Positions 8,780 through 17,482 of a DNA stretch of 64,000 nucleotides are shown here, piece after piece. The notes below the pieces were generated by a model. That model searched no databases. It saw nothing but the letters and a program-made list of their open reading frames with translations, and was not told the DNA's origin. Numbering within the stretch: position 1 is the first letter of the stretch; every line of letters starts with the position of its first letter. Source of the DNA: Halobacillus mangrovi (GTDB lineage Bacteria; Bacillota; Bacilli; Bacillales; Halobacillaceae); the NCBI RefSeq assembly GCF_002097535.1, contig NZ_CP020772.1, positions 310,001-374,000 of the forward strand. Direction: 5' to 3'. A program made the translations under genes and the position numbers.

Positions 8780-9004
8780 AGCCTAAGCTGGTATGATCAG
8801 AATGAAACAGGTGAACTTCTTTTCTCATACATACATTCAGGTTTAGAGGGTAAAAAGGAAGAAGTTGGATCGATTGAGGAAGGAACAGTAAACATTTACT
8901 ATAAAGGTCAATACGGTATAGCTTTTGTGAGAACCTGCGAAGAAGTAGATTTGCCATTGAACCTGGATCGGGAGAGAGAAATAGGAGAGACGAAAGGGGC
9001 ATAA
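8780..9004 (+). pseudogene. orphan coding remnant without start codon
   Basis: A 74-codon open frame that begins directly after a TGA and has no plausible start. It reads like real protein (WYDQNETGELLFSYIHSGLE, EEGTVNIYYKGQYGIAF) and ends 3 bases before the aldo/keto reductase. I take it as the C-terminal remnant of a lost gene. No family recognised. Confidence 0.45.
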
Positions 9005-9007
9005 TCA

Positions 9008-9943
9008 ATGAAAAAACGAAGCTTAGGAAATACAGAAATCCAAGTGTCTGAGGTCGGATTTGGAGCATGGCAATTAGGTAATGAAAAAGACTGGGGAAAA
9101 ATGACAGATGATGAAGCGATTCATCTCGTAAGTGAAGCTATGGATGCTGGCTGTAATTTCTTTGATACGGCCCCTAACTATGGATCCGGGAAAAGTGAAG
9201 AACTTCTTGGAAAAGCTTTTAAAGGAAAAAGGGATCAGGTGGTCATTAGCAGTAAATGCGGGCATGCTTCGAATGGGGAACAAACCTTCGAACCTGAAAA
9301 AATGATTTCTTCCGTAGAAGAAAGTTTGCGAAGGTTACAGACCGATTATCTTGATAGTCTTCTGCTTCATAACCCTCCCTTCTCATCGATTCATGGAGAC
9401 AGTCCTCAGTTTGAAGTTCTGGAAAAACTAAAAGAACAAGGGAAGATTAGAGCATATGGAGCCTCGGTGGATACGGGGAAAGAGATGTACGAGCTATTAA
9501 ATCAAACGGATAGTCAGGTCATTGAGGTAATGTTTAATATCTTTCATCAAGAGCCAGCTGAGGCGATCAAAGCTGCGGACAATCAAGGGGTTGGAGTGAT
9601 TACCAAGGTTCCTCTCGATTCAGGCTGGCTGACAGGTAAGTATGATGCTACTAGTAGATTCAGCGGCATCAGAAGCCGGTGGAGTGTAGAAGAAATTGAA
9701 AGAAGAGGGAAATTAGTAGAACAAGTGCGTCATATTGTAGGAAATGATCGTTCTATGGTACAAGCAGCCCTGCAATTTATTCTTTCCTATACAGAAGTAT
9801 CTACCGTTATCCCTGGTGCAAAAGATGTTCAGCAGTTCAACCAGAATATAGCTGCATCAGAAAGTAGATTATCAAAAGACATCATTAGAGAATTAAAAGA
9901 TTTGTGGGCAGAGGAAATAAAAGAATTCGTGCTATCCTGGTAA
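9008..9943 (+). CDS. aldo/keto reductase
   Basis: A 311-residue NAD(P)H-dependent oxidoreductase of the AKR superfamily, cytoplasmic. The catalytic tetrad is visible: Asp53 and Tyr58 in FFDTAPNYGSG, Lys83 in SSKCG and His121 in LLLHNPP. Late residues VSTVIPGAKDVQQ match the cofactor-binding end. The start ATG follows GAGACGAAAGGGGC. Substrate cannot be inferred. It is followed by its own terminator and unrelated to the downstream ribose operon. Confidence 0.9.
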   Translation: MKKRSLGNTEIQVSEVGFGAWQLGNEKDWGKMTDDEAIHLVSEAMDAGCNFFDTAPNYGSGKSEELLGKAFKGKRDQVVISSKCGHASNGEQTFEPEKMISSVEESLRRLQTDYLDSLLLHNPPFSSIHGDSPQFEVLEKLKEQGKIRAYGASVDTGKEMYELLNQTDSQVIEVMFNIFHQEPAEAIKAADNQGVGVITKVPLDSGWLTGKYDATSRFSGIRSRWSVEEIERRGKLVEQVRHIVGNDRSMVQAALQFILSYTEVSTVIPGAKDVQQFNQNIAASESRLSKDIIRELKDLWAEEIKEFVLSW

Positions 9944-9994
9944 AGAGTATCAAGGTAAAGGAATACTGGACAATTGTAGCCTGAACAAAAGAAA

Positions 9995-10040
9995 AGCCCC
10001 TCAGGTTTCCCGGAAAAGGGAAGCTTTGAGGGGCTCTTTT
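9995..10040 (+). terminator. terminator after the aldo/keto reductase
   Basis: AGCCCCTCA pairs with TGAGGGGCT and precedes TCTTTTT. Stem and loop closely repeat the ilvE terminator 6 kb upstream. Confidence 0.88.
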
Positions 10041-10053
10041 TATAAGCGTACGG

Positions 10054-10155
10054 TTGACACAATTATGTAAGCGCTTTACAATTATGTGTAACGGGTTACA
10101 TATACGAAAAACATGATAAATTCTATTTTTTTACAACCATATGTAACGGGTTACA
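10054..10155 (+). promoter_or_regulatory. rbs promoter with cre-like site and two RbsR operators
   Basis: TTGACA (10054-10059) is separated by 17 bases from TACAAT (10077-10082). A cre-like near-palindrome, TGTAAGCGCTTTACA (10066-10080), fills the spacer and suggests CcpA repression. Two identical 14-mers, TGTAACGGGTTACA, lie just after the -10 box (10087-10100) and at 10142-10155. They are LacI-family half-palindromes 55 bases apart, a spacing that could allow looping by the RbsR encoded next. This predicts induction by ribose and repression by glucose. Confidence 0.82.
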
Positions 10156-10187
10156 CATTTCAGATCATAAAGGTAGTCGATAAAACT

Positions 10188-11192
10188 ATGGCCACAATCA
10201 AAGACGTCGCACGGTTAGCGGAAGTATCAACAGCGACCGTTTCTCGTGTGTTAAACGGAAATGGATATGTACATCTCGAAACAAAAGAACGGGTGGCTAA
10301 AGCCATACAGCAATTAAACTATCGCCCCAATGATGTCGCGCGCAGCTTGTACAAAGGACGTTCAAAAATGATCGCCTTATTTGTGCCTGACATTATGAAC
10401 CCATTCTTCCCTGAGCTTGCAAGAGCGGTGGAAGATATGGCCAAGCAGCACGAATATACCTTTGTTTTATGTAATACAGACGATGATCCAGAAAAGGAAA
10501 TCGCTTATATCGAAGCATTAAAACAGAAGTCCCTGGACGGCATTGTTGTCGTATCGAGTACGATGTCCGGTGCATACATGAAAGACTTTGACCTTCCCGT
10601 CATCGCTTTAGACCGTATCCTTCATAAGGACCTGTCTTCTGTGACCGTCAATAACAAGGAAGGGGCGCTTCAAGCGGTTGAGTACTTAAAGGAAATAGGC
10701 TGCAAGCGGATCGCTCATATTGCTGGCCCAGAACACGTCAGCAATGCGAAGCAGCGGTTGAACGGGTACTTGGATGCTGTGAAACAGGAAGACTGGTTCA
10801 AATACAGCTATGTAGAACAAGGGGAGTACCATTTTGAAGAGGCCAAACAAGCGACGCAGCGGCTCTTAGAAAAGCATCCTGAAATTGACGGGCTGTTCGT
10901 CGCCAATGACCTGATGGGTGTCGGCGCGTTAAAAGCCGCAGAAGCCCTCGGGATTCGAGTACCAGAGGATTTGTCGATCATCGCTTTTGACGGCATTACC
11001 TTAGGTGAAACGACAACACCAACGTTAACGACAATGGCTCAGCCGATTTACAAAATTGGCGCAAGAGCAGCGGAAATGCTGATTCACCAAATTGAACAAA
11101 TCGAACAAGAGAAACAAGATGAAGAATTCAAAGTGACACTAGTGGAAAGAGACTCAACGCGGAACAGGAGGGAAATCCATGACAACAACTAA
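10188..11192 (+). CDS. rbsR: LacI-family ribose operon repressor
   Basis: About 334 residues. The N-terminal helix-turn-helix (MATIKDVARLAEVSTATVSRVLNG) is classic LacI/GalR, followed by the hinge RPNDVARSLYKG and a periplasmic-binding-protein-like sensor domain (ALFVPDIMNPFFPEL onward). I chose ATG 10188 because it starts exactly at the HTH; upstream in-frame starts would read through the second operator. It overlaps rbsK by 14 bases. It probably represses its own operon through the two TGTAACGGGTTACA sites, with release by ribose. Confidence 0.93.
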   Translation: MATIKDVARLAEVSTATVSRVLNGNGYVHLETKERVAKAIQQLNYRPNDVARSLYKGRSKMIALFVPDIMNPFFPELARAVEDMAKQHEYTFVLCNTDDDPEKEIAYIEALKQKSLDGIVVVSSTMSGAYMKDFDLPVIALDRILHKDLSSVTVNNKEGALQAVEYLKEIGCKRIAHIAGPEHVSNAKQRLNGYLDAVKQEDWFKYSYVEQGEYHFEEAKQATQRLLEKHPEIDGLFVANDLMGVGALKAAEALGIRVPEDLSIIAFDGITLGETTTPTLTTMAQPIYKIGARAAEMLIHQIEQIEQEKQDEEFKVTLVERDSTRNRREIHDNN

Positions 11193-12078
11193 ACCAAAGG
11201 TAACGGTGATCGGGAGCATTAATATGGATTTGACCGTGTCTACTCCCGTCGTTCCGAATCAAGGCGAAACCGTGCTAGGAGAACAATTCGCGACCTACCC
11301 GGGTGGTAAAGGAGCGAATCAAGCCGTGGCCGCTGCACGGTTAGGGGCGGACGTCCGCTTGGTTGGAGCGGTCGGCAAAGACGCTTTCGGCGTCGAACTG
11401 GTTCAGCATCTGCAGGCAGAAGGCATTGATACATCTGGAGTGAAGACGTCCCAAAGTCAGTCCACAGGCACGGCGACTATCATTCTAAGTGATAACGATA
11501 ACCGGATCATCGTTGCCCCGGGAGCGAATTACGATGTGACTCCTGAATACGTCGAAAAACAAAAGGACTTGATCAAAGGAAGCGATATCCTGCTCGTCCA
11601 GCTTGAGATCCCGCTTGAAACGATTGAATACATCGCTAATCTTGCAAAAGAGTATTACATTCCATTGGTCGTCAATCCAGCCCCCTATCAAACCTTACCT
11701 CAGGATGTTCTCGACCATGCGACTTTCTTAACGCCAAATGAATCGGAGGCGTTGCTTTTAAACAAGGAAGTTGAAGCGTCTATGATCCAATCTAAATTGG
11801 TGACAACAAAAGGACCTGAAGGGGTTGAGGTCACCCTGGAAGGAAAGCAAGAAACCATCCCAGGCTACGAGGTTCCTGTAAAAGATACAACGGGAGCGGG
11901 AGACACCTTTAATGGAGCATTAGTCACTCAGCTCGCTCGTCAGTTCCCTTTGAGTGAAGCCGTCCAGTTTGCCAACGCCGCCGCAGCGCTTTCCATTACA
12001 CAGGTAGGTGCCCAGAGCGGCATGCCGACCCTTAACGAAGTAGCACAGTTCTTGAAAGAAAGGAGGTCATCCTTATGA
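11179..12078 (+). CDS. rbsK: ribokinase
   Basis: A 299-residue PfkB-family sugar kinase that phosphorylates D-ribose to ribose 5-phosphate. The first signature PGGKGANQAVAAARLGA is at residues 41-57 and the second, DTTGAGDTFNGALV, at 236-249, with catalytic base Asp242. The start overlaps rbsR, and the stop overlaps rbsD in an ATGA arrangement, indicating tight translational coupling inside rbsRKDACB. Confidence 0.96.
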   Translation: MTTTKPKVTVIGSINMDLTVSTPVVPNQGETVLGEQFATYPGGKGANQAVAAARLGADVRLVGAVGKDAFGVELVQHLQAEGIDTSGVKTSQSQSTGTATIILSDNDNRIIVAPGANYDVTPEYVEKQKDLIKGSDILLVQLEIPLETIEYIANLAKEYYIPLVVNPAPYQTLPQDVLDHATFLTPNESEALLLNKEVEASMIQSKLVTTKGPEGVEVTLEGKQETIPGYEVPVKDTTGAGDTFNGALVTQLARQFPLSEAVQFANAAAALSITQVGAQSGMPTLNEVAQFLKERRSSL

Positions 12079-12467
12079 AAAAGCAGGGCATGCTGAATCG
12101 CGAAATTGCTTCCGTCCTTGCTCGCTTAGGCCATACGGATAAAATTGTAGTGGCGGATTGCGGACTTCCCATTCCCGATGACATTCCATGCATCGATGTG
12201 TCCTTAACAAAAGGACATCCTTCTTTCAGAGAAGCAGTAACAGCTATTTTAGAGGATATGGAAGTGGAAGCAGCAACGATGGCCAGTGAGGTGAAGGAGC
12301 ACAACCCTGAACTTCTTCAAAAAGTAGAAACACAATTACCAGAAAAGGTTTCCTTTCAATCCCATGAAGAATTGAAAGAGCAAACCAAGCAGGCGAAAGC
12401 GATCATTCGCACAGGCGAAGTTACGCCTTACGCGAATATCATTCTTCACTCTGGTGTAATTTTTTAA
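12075..12467 (+). CDS. rbsD: D-ribose pyranase
   Basis: A 130-residue RbsD that interconverts beta-pyranose and beta-furanose forms of ribose so that ribokinase can act. The catalytic His20 is in LARLGHTDKIVVADCGLPIP, and the C-terminal RTGEVTPYANIILHSGVIF is strongly conserved. Length is standard. It overlaps rbsK by four bases and is followed by rbsA. Confidence 0.95.
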   Translation: MKKQGMLNREIASVLARLGHTDKIVVADCGLPIPDDIPCIDVSLTKGHPSFREAVTAILEDMEVEAATMASEVKEHNPELLQKVETQLPEKVSFQSHEELKEQTKQAKAIIRTGEVTPYANIILHSGVIF

Positions 12468-12486
12468 ATCGTGAGGAGGTGAACCC

Positions 12487-13986
12487 ATGTCTGAGCATCC
12501 GTTTGTACATATGAAAGAGATCGAAAAAGCTTTTTCCGGTAACCAGGTATTGAAAAAAGTAAACTTAGACATCCTTCCAGGCGAAGTCCATGCCTTAATG
12601 GGGGAAAACGGGGCAGGGAAATCCACGCTCATCAAGGTTTTAACAGGGATTCATGCCAAGGACGGCGGAAAGGTCGAAGTGAAAGGCAAAGAAAGGACGT
12701 TTTCCAATCCAAAGCAAGCCGAAAAAGAAGGCATCGTCGTCATCCACCAGGAGCTCAATATCATTCCCCATTTGACTGTGGCAGAGAATATGTTTCTTGG
12801 AAAAGAAAGGACGCTGAGACGAACCGGAATCTTAAAGAAAAAAGAGATGTACCAGCAAACGCTGGATAACTTAAAGCGACTCGGAGTCACGAACATCGAC
12901 CCAAATGAAACGGCAGGCGATCTATCTGTCGGGAAGCAGCAAATGATCGAGATCGCTCTAGCGATTTCTACGAACGCGGAAATGATCATTATGGATGAAC
13001 CGACCGCAGCGCTGACAGATCGAGAGATTGAAAGTCTATTTAAAGTGATCGAGTCGCTGAGGGAACAAAAGGTCAGCATCGTCTACATCTCCCACCGGAT
13101 GGAGGAAATCTTTCAAATCTGTGATCGCATTACGGTTCTGAGAGACGGGGAGTATATCGGCACAGAACGGGTGAACGACACAAACTTTGAAGCGGTTGTG
13201 AAAATGATGGTCGGCCGTGAATTAGGTGAACGGTTCCCTGCAAGAACCACTACCATCGGGGAGAGAATTCTAGAGGTGAAGCACTTATCCAGAGAGGACT
13301 GGTTTGAAGATATTAACTTTCACGTCAACAAAGGTGAAATTCTCGGAGTTGCCGGACTTATGGGAGCCGGTCGAACCGAAATCATGGAAGCGATCTTCGG
13401 GGCGAAAAAGAAGAAAAGCGGCGACATCCTCCTCGACGGAAAGCCTCTCTCTATCAAACACCCGCGCGACGCGATCCAATCAGGCATCGGTTTTATCACG
13501 GAGGACCGGAAAGACGAAGGACTCGTCCTGCATTTATCGATTCGTGAAAATATCGCGTTGACAAATATGAAAGCGATTTCTAATAAAGGGTGGATTTCAT
13601 CTCAGAAAGAAACGAAGCTCATTGATGAGTTGATCGAACGCCTTCACGTCAGGACGACCGGAAGAGAGCAGGATGTGAAGTCACTCAGCGGAGGAAACCA
13701 GCAAAAGGTGGTTATCGCAAAATGGCTCGGGATCCAGCCGCGTGTCTTGATCTTAGACGAGCCGACTCGAGGGGTCGATGTCGGAGCTAAAAAAGAAATC
13801 TATCACATTATGAATGAACTGACCGAACATGGCGTGGCGATCATCATGGTGTCATCGGAGCTCCCTGAAGTGTTAGGCGTCAGCGACCGCATCATGGTGA
13901 TCCATGAAGGAAAAGTTGCCCGGATTTTTAACAGAGAAGAAGCCAATCAAGAAAGAATTATGCAAGCTGCGACGGGAGGAGAGTAA
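12487..13986 (+). CDS. rbsA: ribose ABC transporter, tandem ATP-binding protein
   Basis: A 499-residue protein with two ABC cassettes. The first has Walker [10 protein letters not shown] (about 40-48), signature LSVGKQQ and Walker B IIMDEPT. The second has the degenerate P-loop GLMGAGRTE, signature LSGGNQQKV and VLILDEPT, the normal asymmetry of sugar importers of this class. It powers ribose import with RbsC and RbsB. A strong GAGGAGGTG precedes the ATG, and only 2 bases separate it from rbsC. Confidence 0.96.
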   Translation: MSEHPFVHMKEIEKAFSGNQVLKKVNLDILPGEVHALMGENGAGKSTLIKVLTGIHAKDGGKVEVKGKERTFSNPKQAEKEGIVVIHQELNIIPHLTVAENMFLGKERTLRRTGILKKKEMYQQTLDNLKRLGVTNIDPNETAGDLSVGKQQMIEIALAISTNAEMIIMDEPTAALTDREIESLFKVIESLREQKVSIVYISHRMEEIFQICDRITVLRDGEYIGTERVNDTNFEAVVKMMVGRELGERFPARTTTIGERILEVKHLSREDWFEDINFHVNKGEILGVAGLMGAGRTEIMEAIFGAKKKKSGDILLDGKPLSIKHPRDAIQSGIGFITEDRKDEGLVLHLSIRENIALTNMKAISNKGWISSQKETKLIDELIERLHVRTTGREQDVKSLSGGNQQKVVIAKWLGIQPRVLILDEPTRGVDVGAKKEIYHIMNELTEHGVAIIMVSSELPEVLGVSDRIMVIHEGKVARIFNREEANQERIMQAATGGE

Positions 13987-13988
13987 CG

Positions 13989-14924
13989 ATGAAGCAGTTA
14001 GTCATGAACAACCTATCCAAGTTAGGCCCCTTAATCGGACTGATTCTGATTATGGCCATCCTTGGAGTCATGAGTGATAATTTCTTCACTCTTGATAATC
14101 TATTGAACTTATTACGTCAAATATCGATTAATGCATTAATTGCCTTCGGGATGACCTTCGTCATTTTGACTGGCGGCATTGACTTATCCGTCGGCTCCAT
14201 TCTGGCTTTCGGCAGTGCGCTGACTGCCGGAATGCTCGCAAGCGGCATGGACCCGATGCTCGCTGTACTTATTGGGCTCCTTGCTGGTCTCGCCATGGGA
14301 GCATTCAATGGCCTGATCATCACCAAAGGAAAGGTCGCTCCTTTTATCGCGACACTAGCGACGATGACGATTTTCCGTGGTGCGACGCTTGTGTATACCG
14401 ATGGACGCCCTGTCACAGGGCTATCGGACAGCTTTGCGTTTGAAATGATCGGACGCGGCTATGTGTTCGGGATTCCGTTCCCTGGGATTTTAATGATTAT
14501 CGTATTTTTTATTCTCTTTTTCATTTTACGCAAGACCGTGTTCGGCCGTCAGGTCTATGCCGTTGGAGGGAATGAAGAAGCCTCGATTTTATCAGGAATT
14601 AAAGCCGATCGTGTCAAAGTCTGGGTCTATTCCCTTACCGGTATGCTTTCTGTGTTAGCCGGTATCATTTTGACGAGTCGTTTGAACTCCGCACAGCCAA
14701 CGGCTGGAACGATGTATGAACTGGATGCCATTGCAGCAGTAGTCCTTGGCGGGACAAGCCTTGCTGGCGGGCGCGGAAGAATTGTGGGGACCTTAATCGG
14801 TGCTCTCATTATCGGCGTGCTGGATAACGGATTGAACCTCTTGAACGTTTCTTCGTTCTATCAGCAAATCGTTAAAGGAGGCGTCATCCTACTCGCTGTT
14901 CTGCTTGATCGCAGGTCTAAATAA
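13989..14924 (+). CDS. rbsC: ribose ABC transporter, permease
   Basis: A 311-residue polytopic permease of the BPD_transp_2 family. It has about eight to ten hydrophobic segments, with the conserved FGMTFVILTGGIDLSVGS near residues 53-70 and VVLGGTSLAGGRG in the C-terminal third. It forms the membrane channel for ribose import. GGGAGGAG precedes the start. Confidence 0.95.
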   Translation: MKQLVMNNLSKLGPLIGLILIMAILGVMSDNFFTLDNLLNLLRQISINALIAFGMTFVILTGGIDLSVGSILAFGSALTAGMLASGMDPMLAVLIGLLAGLAMGAFNGLIITKGKVAPFIATLATMTIFRGATLVYTDGRPVTGLSDSFAFEMIGRGYVFGIPFPGILMIIVFFILFFILRKTVFGRQVYAVGGNEEASILSGIKADRVKVWVYSLTGMLSVLAGIILTSRLNSAQPTAGTMYELDAIAAVVLGGTSLAGGRGRIVGTLIGALIIGVLDNGLNLLNVSSFYQQIVKGGVILLAVLLDRRSK

Positions 14925-14985
14925 TCGGCCATACTGTTCGCTATGAACATATGACATATATAAATTTCTAAGGAGGAATTTTTCC

Positions 14986-15933
14986 ATGATGAAATGGATG
15001 AAAGCTTTTGGAATTCTAGTATTCGTATTGTTTATTGCCGCTTGCTCCACGGACGCACCAGGAAGCTCGTCAAGTGATGGAGGCGGAGATAGTGAGGAAG
15101 CTTCTGGAGATGATACAACGAAAATCGGATTGTCCATCTCTACGTTGAACAACCCGTTCTTTGTTTCACTAAAAGACGGGGCCGAAGCAGCCGCAAAAGA
15201 TGCAGGCTTTGAAATTACGACCGTCGATGCTCAAAATGATCCTGCTACGCAAGTCAGTGATATCGAAGATTTGCTGCAACAAGACATTGACGTCCTGCTT
15301 GTGAACCCCACTGACTCCGCTGCGATCGTTTCAGCCATTGAATCCGCCAACCAGGCAGATGTTCCTGTTATTACTGTTGACCGTACAGCCGATGGAGGAG
15401 AAGTTGTTACTCACATCGCTTCTGATAACGTCGCAGGTGGAGAAATGGCTGGTGAATTCATCGCTGAACAACTAGGAGACGAAGGAAAAGTTGTAGAACT
15501 TGAAGGAATTCCAGGCGCTTCAGCCACTCGTGAACGAGGGGAAGGCTTCCACAACATCGTTGATTCCAAGGACGGCATCGAAATCGTAGCCAACCAATCC
15601 GCGAACTTCGACCGTTCGGAAGGTCTGACGGTTATGGAAAATATCCTTCAGAGTACAGACAGCATCGATGCCGTTTTCGCACATAATGATGAAATGGCTT
15701 TAGGTGCGGTTCAAGCGCTTGAATCGAAAAATATGCTCGAAGACGTGATCGTTGTCGGCTTCGATGCGACTGATGACGCGCGTACCGCTGTATCCGAAGG
15801 CCGGATGGACGCAACCGTCGCTCAACAGCCTGAGTTGATCGGGGAAGAAGCGATCAGCGCCGCTGGTAAAGTAGCAAAAGACGAATCGGTTGAAGACTTT
15901 ATTCCAGTTGAGCTCCAACTTGTAACTGAATAA
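14986..15933 (+). CDS. rbsB: ribose ABC transporter, substrate-binding lipoprotein
   Basis: A 315-residue lipoprotein of the periplasmic-binding-protein type I family. The signal peptide ends in IAACS, giving a lipid-anchored Cys, followed by a Ser/Gly/Glu linker. The mature domain starts KIGLSISTLNNPFF and carries DVLLVNPTDSAA and VDRTADGG, typical ribose-contact regions. It captures ribose outside the membrane. AGGAGG lies before the start, 61 bases after rbsC. The protein is rather acidic, as in salt-tolerant bacilli. Confidence 0.95.
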   Translation: MMKWMKAFGILVFVLFIAACSTDAPGSSSSDGGGDSEEASGDDTTKIGLSISTLNNPFFVSLKDGAEAAAKDAGFEITTVDAQNDPATQVSDIEDLLQQDIDVLLVNPTDSAAIVSAIESANQADVPVITVDRTADGGEVVTHIASDNVAGGEMAGEFIAEQLGDEGKVVELEGIPGASATRERGEGFHNIVDSKDGIEIVANQSANFDRSEGLTVMENILQSTDSIDAVFAHNDEMALGAVQALESKNMLEDVIVVGFDATDDARTAVSEGRMDATVAQQPELIGEEAISAAGKVAKDESVEDFIPVELQLVTE

Positions 15934-15943
15934 GTACTTTTAA

Positions 15944-15978
15944 AAAGCCCTCAGCACAGCCTGAGGGCTTTACGTTTC
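15944..15978 (+). terminator. terminator of the ribose operon
   Basis: AAAGCCCTCA (15944-15953) pairs with TGAGGGCTTT (15962-15971). The following T-run is broken by ACG, so it may be only moderately strong. Confidence 0.8.
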
Positions 15979-16007
15979 CCTTCGTGATGTTATTATCCGG
16001 GGTCTAT

Positions 16008-16037
16008 TTGGTCCATGCTTCTATATTTGTATATAAT
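16008..16037 (+). promoter_or_regulatory. promoter of the symporter/two-component operon
   Basis: TTGGTC (16008-16013) and TATAAT (16032-16037) with an 18-base spacer, a housekeeping-type promoter about 50 bases before the symporter start. Confidence 0.6.
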
Positions 16038-16087
16038 GATATCTGGACACCCTAACGTCAGACAGAGCCATAAAGGAGCAAATCATA

Positions 16088-17482
16088 ATGGACGAATTGC
16101 TTTATCTAGGTGTTTTCCTCTTGTACACGATCGCGATATTGATCCTGGGAAAACACGGATTCGATAAAACAGATGATCTATCCGAATATTTTTTAGCCGG
16201 ACGTAACTTAAAGACATTTCCAAGTATTGCATCGTTTTGTGCGACTTGGTTTAGTGCGGCTTCGCTCCTTGGCTTACCAGGTTTGATTTATGAGGGCGGG
16301 GTGTCGGTGATCTGGACCACTGCCGTAGCGTGGGTCCTCGGAATTATTGGATTGTATGTTATTGCATCAAAGTTATATACATATCGCGTCTTGACCGTAC
16401 CTGAGTTTTTTCGTATCCGTTATCAATCGAAGTGGTTACAAGTATGGATTGGGATTGTGTTACTGGTCAGCTACTTATTGTATGTCGTCATTCAAATTAG
16501 AGGGTTTGGCATCGTGATCAGCCAGATGCTGGAGATTCCTTATTCCGTTAGTGTATGTTTAATTTATATCTTTGTTTTATATACGACGTTCGGCGGCTTG
16601 CATTCCGTTGCTCGAACGGATACATTTCATTTTTTCTTAATTTTACTGGGGACGGTTTTAGGAGCCTTTTTAATGCTCAAGGCTGTGGGAGGGATGTCCA
16701 ACCTTAACCTTGAACGGATCGGTGATGCCCAGGAGGTGACGTTTCTTTCTCCGGACGGACTTTCTGTCTGGTTGTTCGTAAGCGCATTCTTTACGCTTGG
16801 GCTCGGGGTAGCGGCGAATCCTCAATATGCGGTTCGAATTTTGTCCGCTAATTCAAAAAGCACGGCAAAAAAGATGCTCGTCGTCAGTTTGGTTTTTGTT
16901 GTCGTCATCTATCTATCGATTTTGGTCATGGGTTTAGGTTCGAGGGCACTGGATCCAAATATAACCTTCTTGAGCACAGATGAAATTTACCCTTATGTGA
17001 TTACCTATCTTCTTCATACCCCATGGAAAAGTATCCTGTTGATTAGTATTGTTGCGGCCTGTATCTCAACAGCCAACTCCCAATTGCTCTTGATGGCAAG
17101 CAGCTTTGTCTATGATATCACGCTTCCATTAAGAAGTAAGAGAATCGAAAATCATCGGATCGTGACGTGGACAAGGTGGATGGTTTTTATATTTGCAACC
17201 TCTTCTTTGATCATCGCGTTTACCCCTCCAGAAGGAATCGTTCCATTTAGTGGGCACATTTGGGGGATCATCACGGTCTCCTTGTTTTTTCCTTTGTATG
17301 GCGGGCTTTTTACAAATATCCCGAAACAGAACGCCCTGTTATCCTCCATTGGCGGAGTGGTGACCTATGCACTCGCCTTCCTGCTGATACCGACGGATTG
17401 GCAGACGATGTATCACCCTGTGCTTCCTTCCTTGATGATGGCTGGGTTCTTTTTCTTTGTTAAATGGGGGAAAACAACATGA
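16088..17482 (+). CDS. sodium:solute symporter (SSS family)
   Basis: A 464-residue membrane protein with about thirteen hydrophobic segments. It shows SSS features such as SEYFLAGRNLKTFPSIASFCATWFSAASLLG near residues 30-60 and GGLHSVARTDTFHFF in the middle. It probably couples sodium entry to solute uptake. The stop overlaps the histidine kinase start as ATGA, so transporter, kinase and regulator form one operon. Substrate is unknown. The pairing suggests that the transporter either serves, or supplies the signal for, the two-component system. Confidence 0.88.
   Translation: MDELLYLGVFLLYTIAILILGKHGFDKTDDLSEYFLAGRNLKTFPSIASFCATWFSAASLLGLPGLIYEGGVSVIWTTAVAWVLGIIGLYVIASKLYTYRVLTVPEFFRIRYQSKWLQVWIGIVLLVSYLLYVVIQIRGFGIVISQMLEIPYSVSVCLIYIFVLYTTFGGLHSVARTDTFHFFLILLGTVLGAFLMLKAVGGMSNLNLERIGDAQEVTFLSPDGLSVWLFVSAFFTLGLGVAANPQYAVRILSANSKSTAKKMLVVSLVFVVVIYLSILVMGLGSRALDPNITFLSTDEIYPYVITYLLHTPWKSILLISIVAACISTANSQLLLMASSFVYDITLPLRSKRIENHRIVTWTRWMVFIFATSSLIIAFTPPEGIVPFSGHIWGIITVSLFFPLYGGLFTNIPKQNALLSSIGGVVTYALAFLLIPTDWQTMYHPVLPSLMMAGFFFFVKWGKTT

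Noticed and set aside
12651-13079. Long antisense frame in rbsA
   Set aside because: Shadow of a fully conserved ABC ATPase.
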